From positions 1 to 39,449 of the forward strand of contig CACWJQ010000019.1 in assembly GCA_902761225.1 (NCBI GenBank): DNA of 39,449 nt. The letters are read 5' to 3'. Below, in pieces: positions 23,176 through 31,275 of this stretch. Origin of the DNA: an uncultured Lachnospiraceae bacterium (GTDB taxonomy: Bacteria > Bacillota > Clostridia > Lachnospirales > Lachnospiraceae). How positions within the stretch are numbered: position 1 is the first letter of the stretch; every line of letters starts with the position of its first letter. The notes beneath the pieces were generated by a model that did no database searches, was not told where the DNA came from, and saw nothing but the letters and a program-made list of their open reading frames with translations. A program made the translations under genes and the position numbers.

Positions 23176-25854
23176 ATGGCAAGGGAGCTTGCAAAAACTT
23201 ACGATCCCAAAGGAATAGAGGACCGTATTTATCAGAAATGGCTGGATAAAAAGTATTTTCATGCTGAAGTGGATCATTCCAGGACCCCCTTCACCATAGT
23301 CATTCCGCCTCCAAATATCACAGGACAGCTTCACATGGGACATGCCCTGGATAATACCATGCAGGATATCCTCATCAGATGGAAGAGAATGCAGGGATAT
23401 AATGCGCTCTGGCAGCCCGGAACCGACCATGCCTCTATCGCAACAGAGGTAAGGATCATCAAGACTCTTAAGGAAGAGGGCACCAGCAAGGAAGAGCTGG
23501 GAAGAGAGAAGTTCCTTGAGCGTGCATGGGACTGGAAGAAGGAGTACGGCGGACGTATCATCAGCCAGCTTAAGAAGCTCGGTTCATCATGCGACTGGGA
23601 CAGAGAGCGCTTCACCATGGATGAAGGCTGCAATAAGGCAGTTAAGGAAGTCTTCATCAAGATGTACAACAAGGGCTACATCTATCAGGGATCCAGGATC
23701 ATCAACTGGTGCCCTGTATGTAATACTTCCATTTCCGATGCGGAGGTTGAGTACGAGGAGCAGGCAGGACATCTCTGGCACATCAAGTATCCTCTGATGG
23801 ACAAAGAGACCGGAAAGCCTTCCGACACAGAGTTCCTTGAGTTTGCAACAACCCGTCCCGAGACCATGCTCGGTGATACCGCAGTTGCCATCAACCCCGA
23901 TGATGAGAGATATACCCACCTCAAGGGCCGCAGCGTATGGCTTCCCCTTGTTAACAAGGAGATCCCAATTGTTGAGGATTCCTATGTTGATGTGGAGTTC
24001 GGAACCGGTGTTGTTAAGATCACACCTGCACATGACCCCAACGACTTCGAGGTTGGAAAGCGTCATAACCTTGATGTCATCAATATAATGAACGACGATG
24101 CCACCATTAATGAAAATGGCGGCGAATATGCAGGCCTTGAGAGGTATGAAGCAAGAAAGCGCATCGTGGAAGACCTTGATAAGCTTGGATTGCTGGTTCG
24201 CATCGAGGATTACACTCACAATGTCGGAACCCACGACAGATGCGGCACCACTGTCGAGCCCCTCGTTAAGAAGCAGTGGTTCGTCAAGATGGACGAGCTC
24301 ATTAAGCCTGCAAGAAAGGCTGTTGAATCCGGCGAGATCAGACTTGTCCCCGACAGAATGGACAAGGTTTATTACAACTGGGTTGACAATATCCGTGACT
24401 GGTGTATCTCCAGACAGCTCTGGTGGGGACACAGGATCCCTGCATACACCTGCGATGAGTGCGGTGAGATGGTTGTAGACTACGATGCGCCTGCAAAGTG
24501 TCCCAAGTGCGGATGCACCCATATGACCCAGGATCCCGATACTCTCGATACCTGGTTCTCCTCGGCTCTCTGGCCCTTTGAGACTCTCGGATGGCCCGAG
24601 AACACCGAAGACCTCAAGTATTTCTATCCCACGGATGTCCTTGTTACCGGATATGACATCATATTCTTCTGGGTCATCAGGATGATCTTCTCGGGATATG
24701 AGCATATGGGAGAAAAGCCCTTCAAGACCGTTCTTTTCCACGGCCTCGTAAGAGACTCCCAGGGCCGCAAGATGAGTAAGTCCCTCGGAAACGGTATCGA
24801 TCCTCTCGAGGTCATCGACCAGTACGGAGCAGACGCTCTCAGACTTACACTCATCACCGGTAACGCACCCGGCAACGACATGCGTTTCTACTATGAGCGT
24901 GTTGAAAACAGCAGGAACTTCGCCAACAAGATCTGGAACGCATCAAGGTTCATTATGATGAATGTGGACCAGTTCCTTGAAAAAACAGGTAAGACCATTA
25001 CTGAGCCTGCAGAAAGCGACCTGCTTCCCGTAGACAGGTGGATCCTCTCAAGACTCAATACACTTGTTAAGGATATGACCGACAATATGGACCGTTTTGA
25101 ACTCGGTATCGCTGTTCAGAAGGTTTACGATTTCCTCTGGGAAGAGTTCTGCGACTGGTACATTGAAATGGTCAAGCCCAGACTCTATTCCACCGACGAT
25201 GAAAAGGGTCAGAATGCAGCTCTCTGGACGCTCAAGACCGTCCTTATCAATGCACTCAAGCTCCTTCATCCTTATATGCCCTTCATTACAGAGGAGATAT
25301 TCTGCAATATCCAGGACGAGGAAGAGTCCATCATGGTAAGCAGATGGCCCGAGTATAAGAACGAATGGTCATTTGAGAAGGAAGAAAAGGCTGTAGAGCT
25401 CATCAAGACAGCGGTCAAGGGCATCAGGAATATCCGTTCGGAGATGAACGTGGCTCCTTCAAGAAAGGCTGAAGTATACGTAGTTTCAGAGGATAAGAAC
25501 GTTCTCGATGTATTTGAGGAGGGCAGGCTCTTCTTTGCAAGCCTTTCATATGCATCCGAGGTCAGGACCCAGACAGACAAGAGCGGTATCGCCGACGATG
25601 CTGTTTCGGTTGTCATCCCCGGTGCCACCCTCTATATCCCCTTTGCAGAGCTTGTTGATATCGCTGCAGAGAAGGAGCGTCTTGAGAAGGAGAAGAAGCG
25701 CCTCGAAGGCGAGCTGAAGAGATCCGAGAGCATGCTCACCAACGAGAAGTTCCTTTCCAAGGCTCCCCAGGCCAAGATCGATGAGGAAAAGGCTAAGCAG
25801 GAAAAATACAGACAGATGATGGAGCAGGTTGAAAGCCGTCTCAAGACCCTGTAA
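23176..25854 (+). CDS. valS: Valyl-tRNA synthetase
   Basis: 892 residues from ATG 23176 with AAGGAG upstream. An in-frame ATG at 23113 lies inside the T-box terminator and is rejected. Class I motifs: HMGH (53-56, the HIGH signature, in PPPNITGQLHMGH) and KMSKS (532-536). The editing domain lies between ~200 and ~340. A four-Cys zinc ribbon, CDECG then CPKCGC, starts near residue 426. The C-terminal ~65 residues form the arginine- and lysine-rich coiled coil that binds tRNA. It charges tRNA-Val in the cytosol and is regulated by the T-box. Full length and intact. Confidence 0.98.
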   Translation: MARELAKTYDPKGIEDRIYQKWLDKKYFHAEVDHSRTPFTIVIPPPNITGQLHMGHALDNTMQDILIRWKRMQGYNALWQPGTDHASIATEVRIIKTLKEEGTSKEELGREKFLERAWDWKKEYGGRIISQLKKLGSSCDWDRERFTMDEGCNKAVKEVFIKMYNKGYIYQGSRIINWCPVCNTSISDAEVEYEEQAGHLWHIKYPLMDKETGKPSDTEFLEFATTRPETMLGDTAVAINPDDERYTHLKGRSVWLPLVNKEIPIVEDSYVDVEFGTGVVKITPAHDPNDFEVGKRHNLDVINIMNDDATINENGGEYAGLERYEARKRIVEDLDKLGLLVRIEDYTHNVGTHDRCGTTVEPLVKKQWFVKMDELIKPARKAVESGEIRLVPDRMDKVYYNWVDNIRDWCISRQLWWGHRIPAYTCDECGEMVVDYDAPAKCPKCGCTHMTQDPDTLDTWFSSALWPFETLGWPENTEDLKYFYPTDVLVTGYDIIFFWVIRMIFSGYEHMGEKPFKTVLFHGLVRDSQGRKMSKSLGNGIDPLEVIDQYGADALRLTLITGNAPGNDMRFYYERVENSRNFANKIWNASRFIMMNVDQFLEKTGKTITEPAESDLLPVDRWILSRLNTLVKDMTDNMDRFELGIAVQKVYDFLWEEFCDWYIEMVKPRLYSTDDEKGQNAALWTLKTVLINALKLLHPYMPFITEEIFCNIQDEEESIMVSRWPEYKNEWSFEKEEKAVELIKTAVKGIRNIRSEMNVAPSRKAEVYVVSEDKNVLDVFEEGRLFFASLSYASEVRTQTDKSGIADDAVSVVIPGATLYIPFAELVDIAAEKERLEKEKKRLEGELKRSESMLTNEKFLSKAPQAKIDEEKAKQEKYRQMMEQVESRLKTL

Positions 25855-25906
25855 TGGTATAATGGTGCCTGACACCTTAAAGATTGTCTTAAGATTTGTC
25901 AGTTAA

Positions 25907-25936
25907 TTGATTTTTACAGGGCTTATAGTTTATAGT
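25907..25936 (+). promoter_or_regulatory. Promoter upstream of the small protein/TPR operon
   Basis: TTGATT (25907-25912), an 18-bp spacer and TATAGT (25931-25936). The start would be near 25943, just at the foot of the stem-loop at 25944-25975. Another extended -10 (TGG then TATAAT, 25855-25863) overlaps the valS stop but has no -35. Confidence 0.5.
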
Positions 25937-25943
25937 AATTGCG

Positions 25944-25975
25944 TATGCCATGCATGCGATGGCGTGCATGGCATA
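25944..25975 (+). promoter_or_regulatory. 14-bp stem-loop at the predicted 5' end of the TPR operon mRNA
   Basis: TATGCCATGCATGC (25944-25957) pairs with 25962-25975 (one G-U) around a four-base GATG loop. No T-tract follows, so it is not a typical terminator. It coincides with the predicted transcription start, as 5'-end mRNA-stabilising hairpins do. Confidence 0.55.
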
Positions 25976-26026
25976 TATATGAAAAATCCTGCATAGTGCG
26001 GGATACCTGTTTACAGAGTACGGATC

Positions 26027-26218
26027 ATGATTGATTTTGATGAAGAACTGAAAAAATTTTATCCCAGCCTTGAGGTGGACCAGCTTGAGGAAGCCGTTAA
26101 CCACGCTGAACTCGTCGATGCTGTTGATATTTATGTGAGGATGGGAAAGGATGCTGCTGCGGCACAGGCTGCTGCGGCTCAGCCTGTGCGCGATATGCGT
26201 CCCGGCAGAAGATATTGA
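26027..26218 (+). CDS. Small conserved-looking protein of unknown function
   Basis: 63 residues, MIDFDEELKKFYPSLEVDQ at the start, then an acidic amphipathic helix and an Ala/Gln-rich tail ending PGRRY. Nine bases separate it from the zinc-ribbon/TPR gene, so the two are co-transcribed. The pattern of an (I/F)-x-(D/E)-E-L-x-x-(F/Y)-x-PSLE-type N-terminus is one I associate with small proteins next to TPR genes in Lachnospiraceae, from memory only. No cysteine and no membrane segment. The Shine-Dalgarno is poor, so translation may be weak or the start mis-set. Function unknown. Confidence 0.65.
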   Translation: MIDFDEELKKFYPSLEVDQLEEAVNHAELVDAVDIYVRMGKDAAAAQAAAAQPVRDMRPGRRY

Positions 26219-26227
26219 TCATAAGAT

Positions 26228-27640
26228 ATGAAATGCTACAACTGCGGGGCAGAACTGTCTGAAGTTTCGTTTTGCACCAACTGCAAGACGGACGTTACGC
26301 TTTACAAGAAGATCATCTACATGTCCAACAGACTCTACAACGAAGGTCTTGAAAAGGCCAGGGTAAGGGATCTGTCAGGCGCTGTAAAGTGTCTCAGACA
26401 AAGCCTCAAGCTTAACAAAGAAAATATAGATGCTCGCAATCTCCTGGGCCTTGTCTTTTTCGAAATGGGCGAGACCGCACGGGCTCTCGGTGAGTGGGTA
26501 ATAAGCTCCAATTACAGAGAAGCCGGAAATATGGCTGGCGAGTACATCGGCATGATACAGGAGAATCAAGCCGAATTTGACGTGCTCAAAAGGACGGTCA
26601 GGGATTACAACGGTGCCCTCGAGATGTGCAGGCAGGGTAACAAGGATCTTGCCATTATACGCCTTAAGAAGATCACATCCGCCAACAGCAGATACATTAA
26701 GGCTTACCAGCTCCTTGCACTCCTTTATATGGATGCATCACAGTATGAGAGGGCGGAGAGGGTTATATCCCATGCCCTTGCCATAGATAAGACCAATACC
26801 GTGAGCCTCAGGTTCATGCAGATGATCCAGGAATATGCCGAAGCGTCCGAAAGCGACAGAAAGGGCATATTCGGCAAGGATGATGAGCCGGTAAGGTTCG
26901 TACGTGACAATGAACTGATAATCCAGCCCTCGGGTGTACATGAGCCCAGGAGCGGAAGCTTCGGTACCATTTTCAATATACTCATAGGACTCATACTCGG
27001 ACTTGCCGTGATGTATTTCCTTGTGCTTCCCGCACGCATCAATGCGGTCCGCGAAGACACCAGGACCGATATAGAAGAGCTCCAGGCTAATCTTGACAAG
27101 AGAAACGCTGACTATGATGCGCTCCAGCAGGATCTTAATGAAGTGAACGCAGAGAGGATCCGCCTTGAGGAGTCTCTTAACCAGTACATCGGCGATTCCG
27201 GAACACTGGCTGATATCGACAAGCTGATCGATGCGGCGGAGGAGTATCTTTCCGGCGGAGATGTGGCACTTGTGGGAGAGGCGCTCTGGGAGATCCATAC
27301 ATCGGTTGACACAGAAGGTATGTCCGAAAGCTGCCGTGCGCTGTTCGATTCGCTGCTTGCAAACGTAAGCCCTTATCTTGCCGATGTTACCTACGGATAT
27401 GCCAACGGCTCCTACAACATGGGAGATTATGAGAAGAGCTCGCTTCTTTTCGAAAAGGCATATTTTTACAATAACAATAACAGTGATGCCATATACTTCG
27501 CGGCTGTTTCGTACCAGAATGCCGGGGATAACATAAAGGCCAAGGATCTGTATCAGTTCATAGTTGATACATACCCTGATACCTACATCGGCTCCATGAG
27601 CACCCAGGCTCTTAACCAACTTGCAGGAGTAAACGGATGA
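26228..27640 (+). CDS. Zinc-ribbon, TPR and coiled-coil membrane protein
   Basis: 470 residues. An N-terminal zinc ribbon has C3, C6, C16 and C19. Tetratricopeptide-like helices run over about 30-215, then one membrane segment at ~246-266 (GTIFNILIGLILGLAVMYFLV), a coiled coil at ~275-325, and a second TPR block at ~370-465, with YNMGDYEKSSLLFEKAYFY and YFAAVSYQNAGDNIKAKDLY. With the N-terminal half cytoplasmic, the C-terminal repeats would lie outside the membrane, where TPR proteins often organise cell-wall enzymes. It overlaps the next gene, a membrane-anchored GH25 lysozyme, by four bases (ATGA), so the two probably work together. I do not recognise a named family. Confidence 0.75.
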   Translation: MKCYNCGAELSEVSFCTNCKTDVTLYKKIIYMSNRLYNEGLEKARVRDLSGAVKCLRQSLKLNKENIDARNLLGLVFFEMGETARALGEWVISSNYREAGNMAGEYIGMIQENQAEFDVLKRTVRDYNGALEMCRQGNKDLAIIRLKKITSANSRYIKAYQLLALLYMDASQYERAERVISHALAIDKTNTVSLRFMQMIQEYAEASESDRKGIFGKDDEPVRFVRDNELIIQPSGVHEPRSGSFGTIFNILIGLILGLAVMYFLVLPARINAVREDTRTDIEELQANLDKRNADYDALQQDLNEVNAERIRLEESLNQYIGDSGTLADIDKLIDAAEEYLSGGDVALVGEALWEIHTSVDTEGMSESCRALFDSLLANVSPYLADVTYGYANGSYNMGDYEKSSLLFEKAYFYNNNNSDAIYFAAVSYQNAGDNIKAKDLYQFIVDTYPDTYIGSMSTQALNQLAGVNG

Positions 27641-28800
27641 ATCTGAAAGATTACGATGATATAGACTTTTACGAGGAAGAGGAAGAACTTGCCGAAGAGG
27701 AGTCCTATTCCGAACCCGTAAAGAGAAGGAAAGAAAAAAAGAAAAAGGGACACGGCGGAATGATCCTGGTGATCGTTCTCATGTCCGTCGCCGTTCTTGC
27801 GGCAGTCGGTGCGGCTATCTACCTGATCTTCTTTACAAGATTTGACCAGAATGTCACCTCGACCGACAAGCCGATATACACCCAGGCGGAACTGGATGAA
27901 GAACTGCACCAGGCCAAGCTTGCTGCAGACCAGCGGGTTAATGATGCATTTGATTCGGGCTTTGAAGAGGGCAGACGCAGTACCCTTACGGGACTGATGG
28001 AGAACCTCATTGCAACAGGCTCAAGCATCACCAGCCTTCGTCCTTTTTATCCGGACAAGGTCATAGTCGTAAGCCAGGGACAGTTCAACTTTGTGGACAT
28101 CAACAAGGATCTCAAGCTGACGGACCTTGATCCTAACGGCTTTTCGACCAATGTTGACGGTATCATGGAATATTCCGTTAACGGTGAGGTGGTATCCCAC
28201 AAGGGTATCGATGTATCCTCCTATCAGGGCGTTATCAACTGGCCCATGGTTGCCGCTGACGGAGTGGAGTTCGCCATAATCAGAGTCACTCTCAGAGGCT
28301 ACGGAACAGGACGTCTTGTTGAGGATGAAACCTTCGATTACAACTTCCAGGGTGCAGCAGCAGCGGGTATCCATCCCGGAGCCTATGTATTTTCACAGGC
28401 TATCACCGAGGAAGAGGTAATAGAGGAAGCGCAGTCTGCGATAGATAAGCTTGCACCGTACGGAACCGGCTATCCCATTATCATTGATGTGGAGAGGATC
28501 TCCGGAGGAGACGGAAGAATGGATGATCTTACTCCTTCAGAGAGAACCGACATGATCCTCAAGTTCTGCGAAGTTGTGTCTGGTGCAGGCTACAAGCCTT
28601 ATATATACTACAACACCGAGATGAGCATACTTTACGTGGACATCGCACGTCTTGAGAATATCCCCAAGTGGTATGCTTCCTATTCATCGGATTTCTTCTA
28701 TCCCTATGACATAGATATCCTCCAGTACTCCGCTACAGGCAGAGTTGCAGGCATCACGGGCGATGTTGATATGGATATCTGCTTTAAGCCCTTCTGGTAA
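27637..28800 (+). CDS. Membrane-anchored GH25 lysozyme-like muramidase
   Basis: 387 residues. The N-terminus is very acidic (FYEEEEELAEEE), then Lys/Arg-rich, then a membrane segment (42-66) with no cleavage site, giving an N-in, C-out protein. An Asp/Glu-rich linker with a short coiled coil follows. The GH25 domain starts near residue 188: GIDVSSYQG with the catalytic Asp at 192, AGIHPGAYVFS in the barrel, IIIDVE near 280 with the catalytic acidic pair, and a terminal DVDMDICF. GH25 enzymes cut the N-acetylmuramic acid to N-acetylglucosamine bond of peptidoglycan. It is coupled to the TPR protein by a four-base overlap, suggesting regulated cell-wall remodelling. Confidence 0.88.
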   Translation: MNLKDYDDIDFYEEEEELAEEESYSEPVKRRKEKKKKGHGGMILVIVLMSVAVLAAVGAAIYLIFFTRFDQNVTSTDKPIYTQAELDEELHQAKLAADQRVNDAFDSGFEEGRRSTLTGLMENLIATGSSITSLRPFYPDKVIVVSQGQFNFVDINKDLKLTDLDPNGFSTNVDGIMEYSVNGEVVSHKGIDVSSYQGVINWPMVAADGVEFAIIRVTLRGYGTGRLVEDETFDYNFQGAAAAGIHPGAYVFSQAITEEEVIEEAQSAIDKLAPYGTGYPIIIDVERISGGDGRMDDLTPSERTDMILKFCEVVSGAGYKPYIYYNTEMSILYVDIARLENIPKWYASYSSDFFYPYDIDILQYSATGRVAGITGDVDMDICFKPFW

Positions 28801-28836
28801 AATATTGGTGCACAGCACCTGAATAAGGAGAATAAA

Positions 28837-29250
28837 ATGTTAAAACAGGTTTCTATCTATGCGGAAAACAGGAAGGGACAGATGGAGCACATCACATCTG
28901 TACTTGCTGATAACGGTATCAATATACTTGGTTCTGTTACCAATGACAGTGCGGAGTTCGGTATCGTAAGAATGGTGACATCCGATCCCGAAAAGACCGC
29001 TGAGGTTCTTGAAAAAGAAGGATATCACATCCGCCTCACACCCGTACTTGCCGTTGAAGTAACTGACGAAGTAGGTAATCTCAATAAGCTCCTCAAGGCA
29101 CTTGATGAGAGCAATATCAACGTTGATTATCTCTATCTTTCATTCAACAGAGAAACAGGAAGACCCATAATGGTATTCCATGCAGAGGGACCTTATGAGG
29201 TGGAGTCCTGCCTTGTGGGAAAAGGATTCATAATGACGGAGAATCTGTGA
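28837..29250 (+). CDS. Two-ACT-domain protein
   Basis: 137 residues; AAGGAG precedes ATG 28837. Two ACT domains in tandem: the first begins KQVSIYAENRKGQMEHITSVLADNGINI, the second TPVLAVEVTDEVGNLNKLLKALDESNINVDY, each with the conserved Gly before the ligand-binding helix. Stand-alone double-ACT proteins in Firmicutes are usually annotated as amino-acid-binding regulators. No catalytic domain is present. It follows the GH25 gene after 36 bases with a small hairpin (GGTGC/GCACC, 28807-28819) and is coupled to the next small gene by a one-base overlap. The ligand is unknown. Confidence 0.88.
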   Translation: MLKQVSIYAENRKGQMEHITSVLADNGINILGSVTNDSAEFGIVRMVTSDPEKTAEVLEKEGYHIRLTPVLAVEVTDEVGNLNKLLKALDESNINVDYLYLSFNRETGRPIMVFHAEGPYEVESCLVGKGFIMTENL

Positions 29251-29504
29251 TGAGGACCATGGATTTTAAGATGGAAAGACCCGGCAAGCTTGTGGAGGGT
29301 CAGAAGGTTTACGTGTGGGAGGGCGAGCTTCCCAGTAACTACTTCTATACCATCGGGATTCCGGAAGATATGTCTCTTGCAATGAGCCCCAACATCCCCT
29401 TCAGAAAGAGGCTTGAATCCAAAGAGGGAACAGTCAGATCCATAACACAGAATGAAAAGGGATTCTACGTTACAGCCGAGTTTGACGAGGAAGAACCTGA
29501 ATGA
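29250..29504 (+). CDS. Small hypothetical protein
   Basis: 84 residues from ATG 29250, overlapping the ACT-domain gene by one base (TGATG); GGAG sits eight bases upstream. An in-frame GTG 29247 and ATG 29259 are alternatives. The sequence is soluble and rich in beta-type segments (GQKVYVWEG, GTVRSITQNEKGFYVTAEF) with an acidic tail (FDEEEPE). The pattern suggests a small barrel such as an SH3- or PilZ-like fold, but I cannot name it. Its coupling to the ACT-domain gene suggests a shared function. Confidence 0.6.
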   Translation: MRTMDFKMERPGKLVEGQKVYVWEGELPSNYFYTIGIPEDMSLAMSPNIPFRKRLESKEGTVRSITQNEKGFYVTAEFDEEEPE

Positions 29505-29593
29505 TCCTGCTTAAGCTTGAGCGGGAAATTATGTGATCGGATATCCGTTATCGTGACATGATCACGGGTTTATTTTCAGAAAGGATAAAAGTC

Positions 29594-29968
29594 ATGAAGT
29601 ACATTTCAACAGATAAAGCACCTGCAGCCATCGGACCTTATTCACAGGCTATCGTAACAGGAAATCTTCTGTTCGCATCCGGACAGATAGCTCTTGATCC
29701 CGCAACGGGAGCCGTTAAGGGAGAGACCATAACCGAGCAGACCACCACTGTATGTGAGAATATCGGAGAGATCCTCAAGGCTGCCGGAACCACATACGAC
29801 AAGGTTGTAAAGACCACCTGCTTCCTTGCAGACATCGCAGACTTTGCTGCGTTCAACGAAGTATATGCAAAATACTTCACCGGAAAGCCTGCAAGAAGCT
29901 GCGTTGCAGTTAAGGATCTTCCCAAGAAGGTTCTCTGCGAGGTAGAGATCATAGCTGAGATCTTGTAA
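29594..29968 (+). CDS. ridA: RidA family enamine/imine deaminase
   Basis: 124 residues from ATG 29594 (AAGGA upstream; a start at 29558 would add 12 residues not found in the family). Signature features: KAPAAIGPYSQAI near the N-terminus, LLFASGQIALDP, and the C-terminal CVAVKDLPKKVLCEVEIIAE with the arginine (PARSC) that grips the substrate carboxylate. RidA hydrolyses reactive enamine/imine intermediates released by PLP enzymes such as threonine dehydratase. It lies 89 bases after the small unknown gene and converges with the leftward DUF5721-like gene only 12 bases away; no shared terminator is obvious. Confidence 0.95.
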   Translation: MKYISTDKAPAAIGPYSQAIVTGNLLFASGQIALDPATGAVKGETITEQTTTVCENIGEILKAAGTTYDKVVKTTCFLADIADFAAFNEVYAKYFTGKPARSCVAVKDLPKKVLCEVEIIAEIL

Positions 29969-29980
29969 ATATCTGCAGCT

Positions 29981-30478
29981 TTACTCATTAATGCTGAAGG
30001 CGATGTCTTTGACTGTAAGGAACTTCATGAATGCGCTGTCCCATACCTTTTCTTCGGATCTGTCCATGATGAAGGAATCGTAGGAGGTCCCCGTCATGAT
30101 CATCACACTGCCGTTTTCAAAACGGATATTTATCACAAGTGCTTTAAGTGCACTGCTGTAACCCTCAGGGATCTCTTTTTGCATGAGAGCATGCATGCTT
30201 TCTGTCTTAAGCGACAGGGTGAACCTGAAGGAGACAGGTGCGTTCTTTCCCTTTATCAGTTCGAAGACTTTGGGACGTATCTCAGACCATGGGATGAATT
30301 CGTCCTTATATTGATCACGTTCTTCTTCGGGATAAAAGTCTGTGTGGAGACGTCCGTTTATATTATATGACACTGATGTCATAACGGAGGCTTCCTGCAT
30401 GCAAAAGTGATCAAAAGCATCCGAAACAAGAAGCTTTGCCATGAAATCTTTGGAACTGTCAGCTGTAAGCAGGATCAA
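29981..30478 (-). CDS. DUF5721-like protein partnered with the LytTR regulator
   Basis: 165 residues, starting at TTG 30478 with AAGGAAA upstream and overlapping the regulator's stop by four bases, so translation is coupled. The sequence is soluble: KDFMAKLLVSDAFDHFCMQEASVMTS, then SVSYNINGRLHTDFYPEEE. This matches my memory of the DUF5721 pattern in Lachnospiraceae, which I could not verify. No catalytic motif is visible. Its permanent pairing with a LytTR regulator suggests it modifies, senses for or co-acts with that regulator (inference). Confidence 0.7.
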   Translation of the reverse strand: MILLTADSSKDFMAKLLVSDAFDHFCMQEASVMTSVSYNINGRLHTDFYPEEERDQYKDEFIPWSEIRPKVFELIKGKNAPVSFRFTLSLKTESMHALMQKEIPEGYSSALKALVINIRFENGSVMIMTGTSYDSFIMDRSEEKVWDSAFMKFLTVKDIAFSINE

Positions 30479-31188
30479 GAATTTTCCTTTCCGAGGATAC
30501 CTTTAAGAGAGCCTTTTGCGGAGCGGGAGAGCATTATGCGCTTTCCGTTGCACATGCGTGCAAATCCCAGCTTTGTCACTTCAGTGACATGATCGCTGTT
30601 TATGAGTACATTGGGATTCGCGTAGATGAACTGCGGGTGTTTTGTTCCGAGAGTTCTTCTGAAAAGCCAGAGCTGTCCGATGCTCTTAAGTGTGCGTCCG
30701 TCCATCAGGGTTACCATGGTGTCTCCGCTTTTTTCACGGGCGTAGACCACCTCCGATACGTTCACATAGATGGTATCGAGCAGTTCTCTGAGTTCAATGG
30801 TATCCGGTGCGGAATCCTTGATGCTCTTTGCTTTTCCCAGAACCTCCTGCAGATCTGCAACCTTGATGGGCTTGTCGATGAACATGGTGTTTTCCGGAAA
30901 GTCCATCTGCCTGTAATCAACATCAGAGCAGCACATTACAAACGGTGCATCTGCGCCGCTTTCCACAAGCTTTTTGACCACTTCACAAGCGTCTACCCCA
31001 TCTGTCTTGCACAGATCGATGATAAAGAGATCGTATGCTCTCGGATGGGACATGATGGTCTCCGGGCTTCCGTAGGAATCAACTATATACATCCCCGCGG
31101 AATCTTCCTGCCTGTCGGATTCTCTCCTGAGGAGTCTTTCTGTCTGGTGTCTGTCACCGAAATTGTCATCACAAAGTGCTATATGCAT
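30475..31188 (-). CDS. LytTR family response regulator
   Basis: 237 residues from ATG 31188 (a GTG at 31206 is possible and would add six residues). A receiver domain has MHIALCDDN with the acidic pair at 7-8, DLFIIDL with the phosphorylatable Asp at 58, and a conserved Lys in MFIDKPIKV. The LytTR DNA-binding domain begins near residue 130 (IYVNVSEVVYAREKSGDTMVTLMDG). No histidine kinase gene lies in the window. LytTR regulators often control peptide, bacteriocin or cell-surface functions. It is separated from argG by a terminator and coupled to the DUF5721-like gene, so it is independent of the arg operon. Confidence 0.9.
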   Translation of the reverse strand: MHIALCDDNFGDRHQTERLLRRESDRQEDSAGMYIVDSYGSPETIMSHPRAYDLFIIDLCKTDGVDACEVVKKLVESGADAPFVMCCSDVDYRQMDFPENTMFIDKPIKVADLQEVLGKAKSIKDSAPDTIELRELLDTIYVNVSEVVYAREKSGDTMVTLMDGRTLKSIGQLWLFRRTLGTKHPQFIYANPNVLINSDHVTEVTKLGFARMCNGKRIMLSRSAKGSLKGILGKENS

Positions 31189-31214
31189 GTCTTGATACCT
31201 GTTCACATAAACTT

Positions 31215-31245
31215 AAAACGGACGGATGTATTTTACACCCGCCCG
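31215..31245 (-). terminator. Terminator of argG
   Basis: On the minus strand a 12-pair stem (two G-U) with a three-base loop (31219-31245) is followed by TTTT (31215-31218). It begins 30 bases after the argG stop codon. Confidence 0.75.
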
Positions 31246-31275
31246 CATGTTTTTTCATCTGTTTATTTGCAGATA

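Noticed and set aside
23587-24741. Long leftward open frame (384 codons) inside valS
   Set aside because: It lies wholly antisense to a well-supported synthetase, has no Shine-Dalgarno, and its existence follows from the strong C-ending codon bias of the valS strand.
25864-25876. GGTGCCTGACACC hairpin after valS as a terminator
   Set aside because: A four-pair stem (GGTG/CACC) with no T-tract after it; too weak to terminate.
26738-27619. Leftward open frame of 293 codons inside the TPR gene
   Set aside because: Antisense to a gene with clear domains; low-complexity composition and no start signal.
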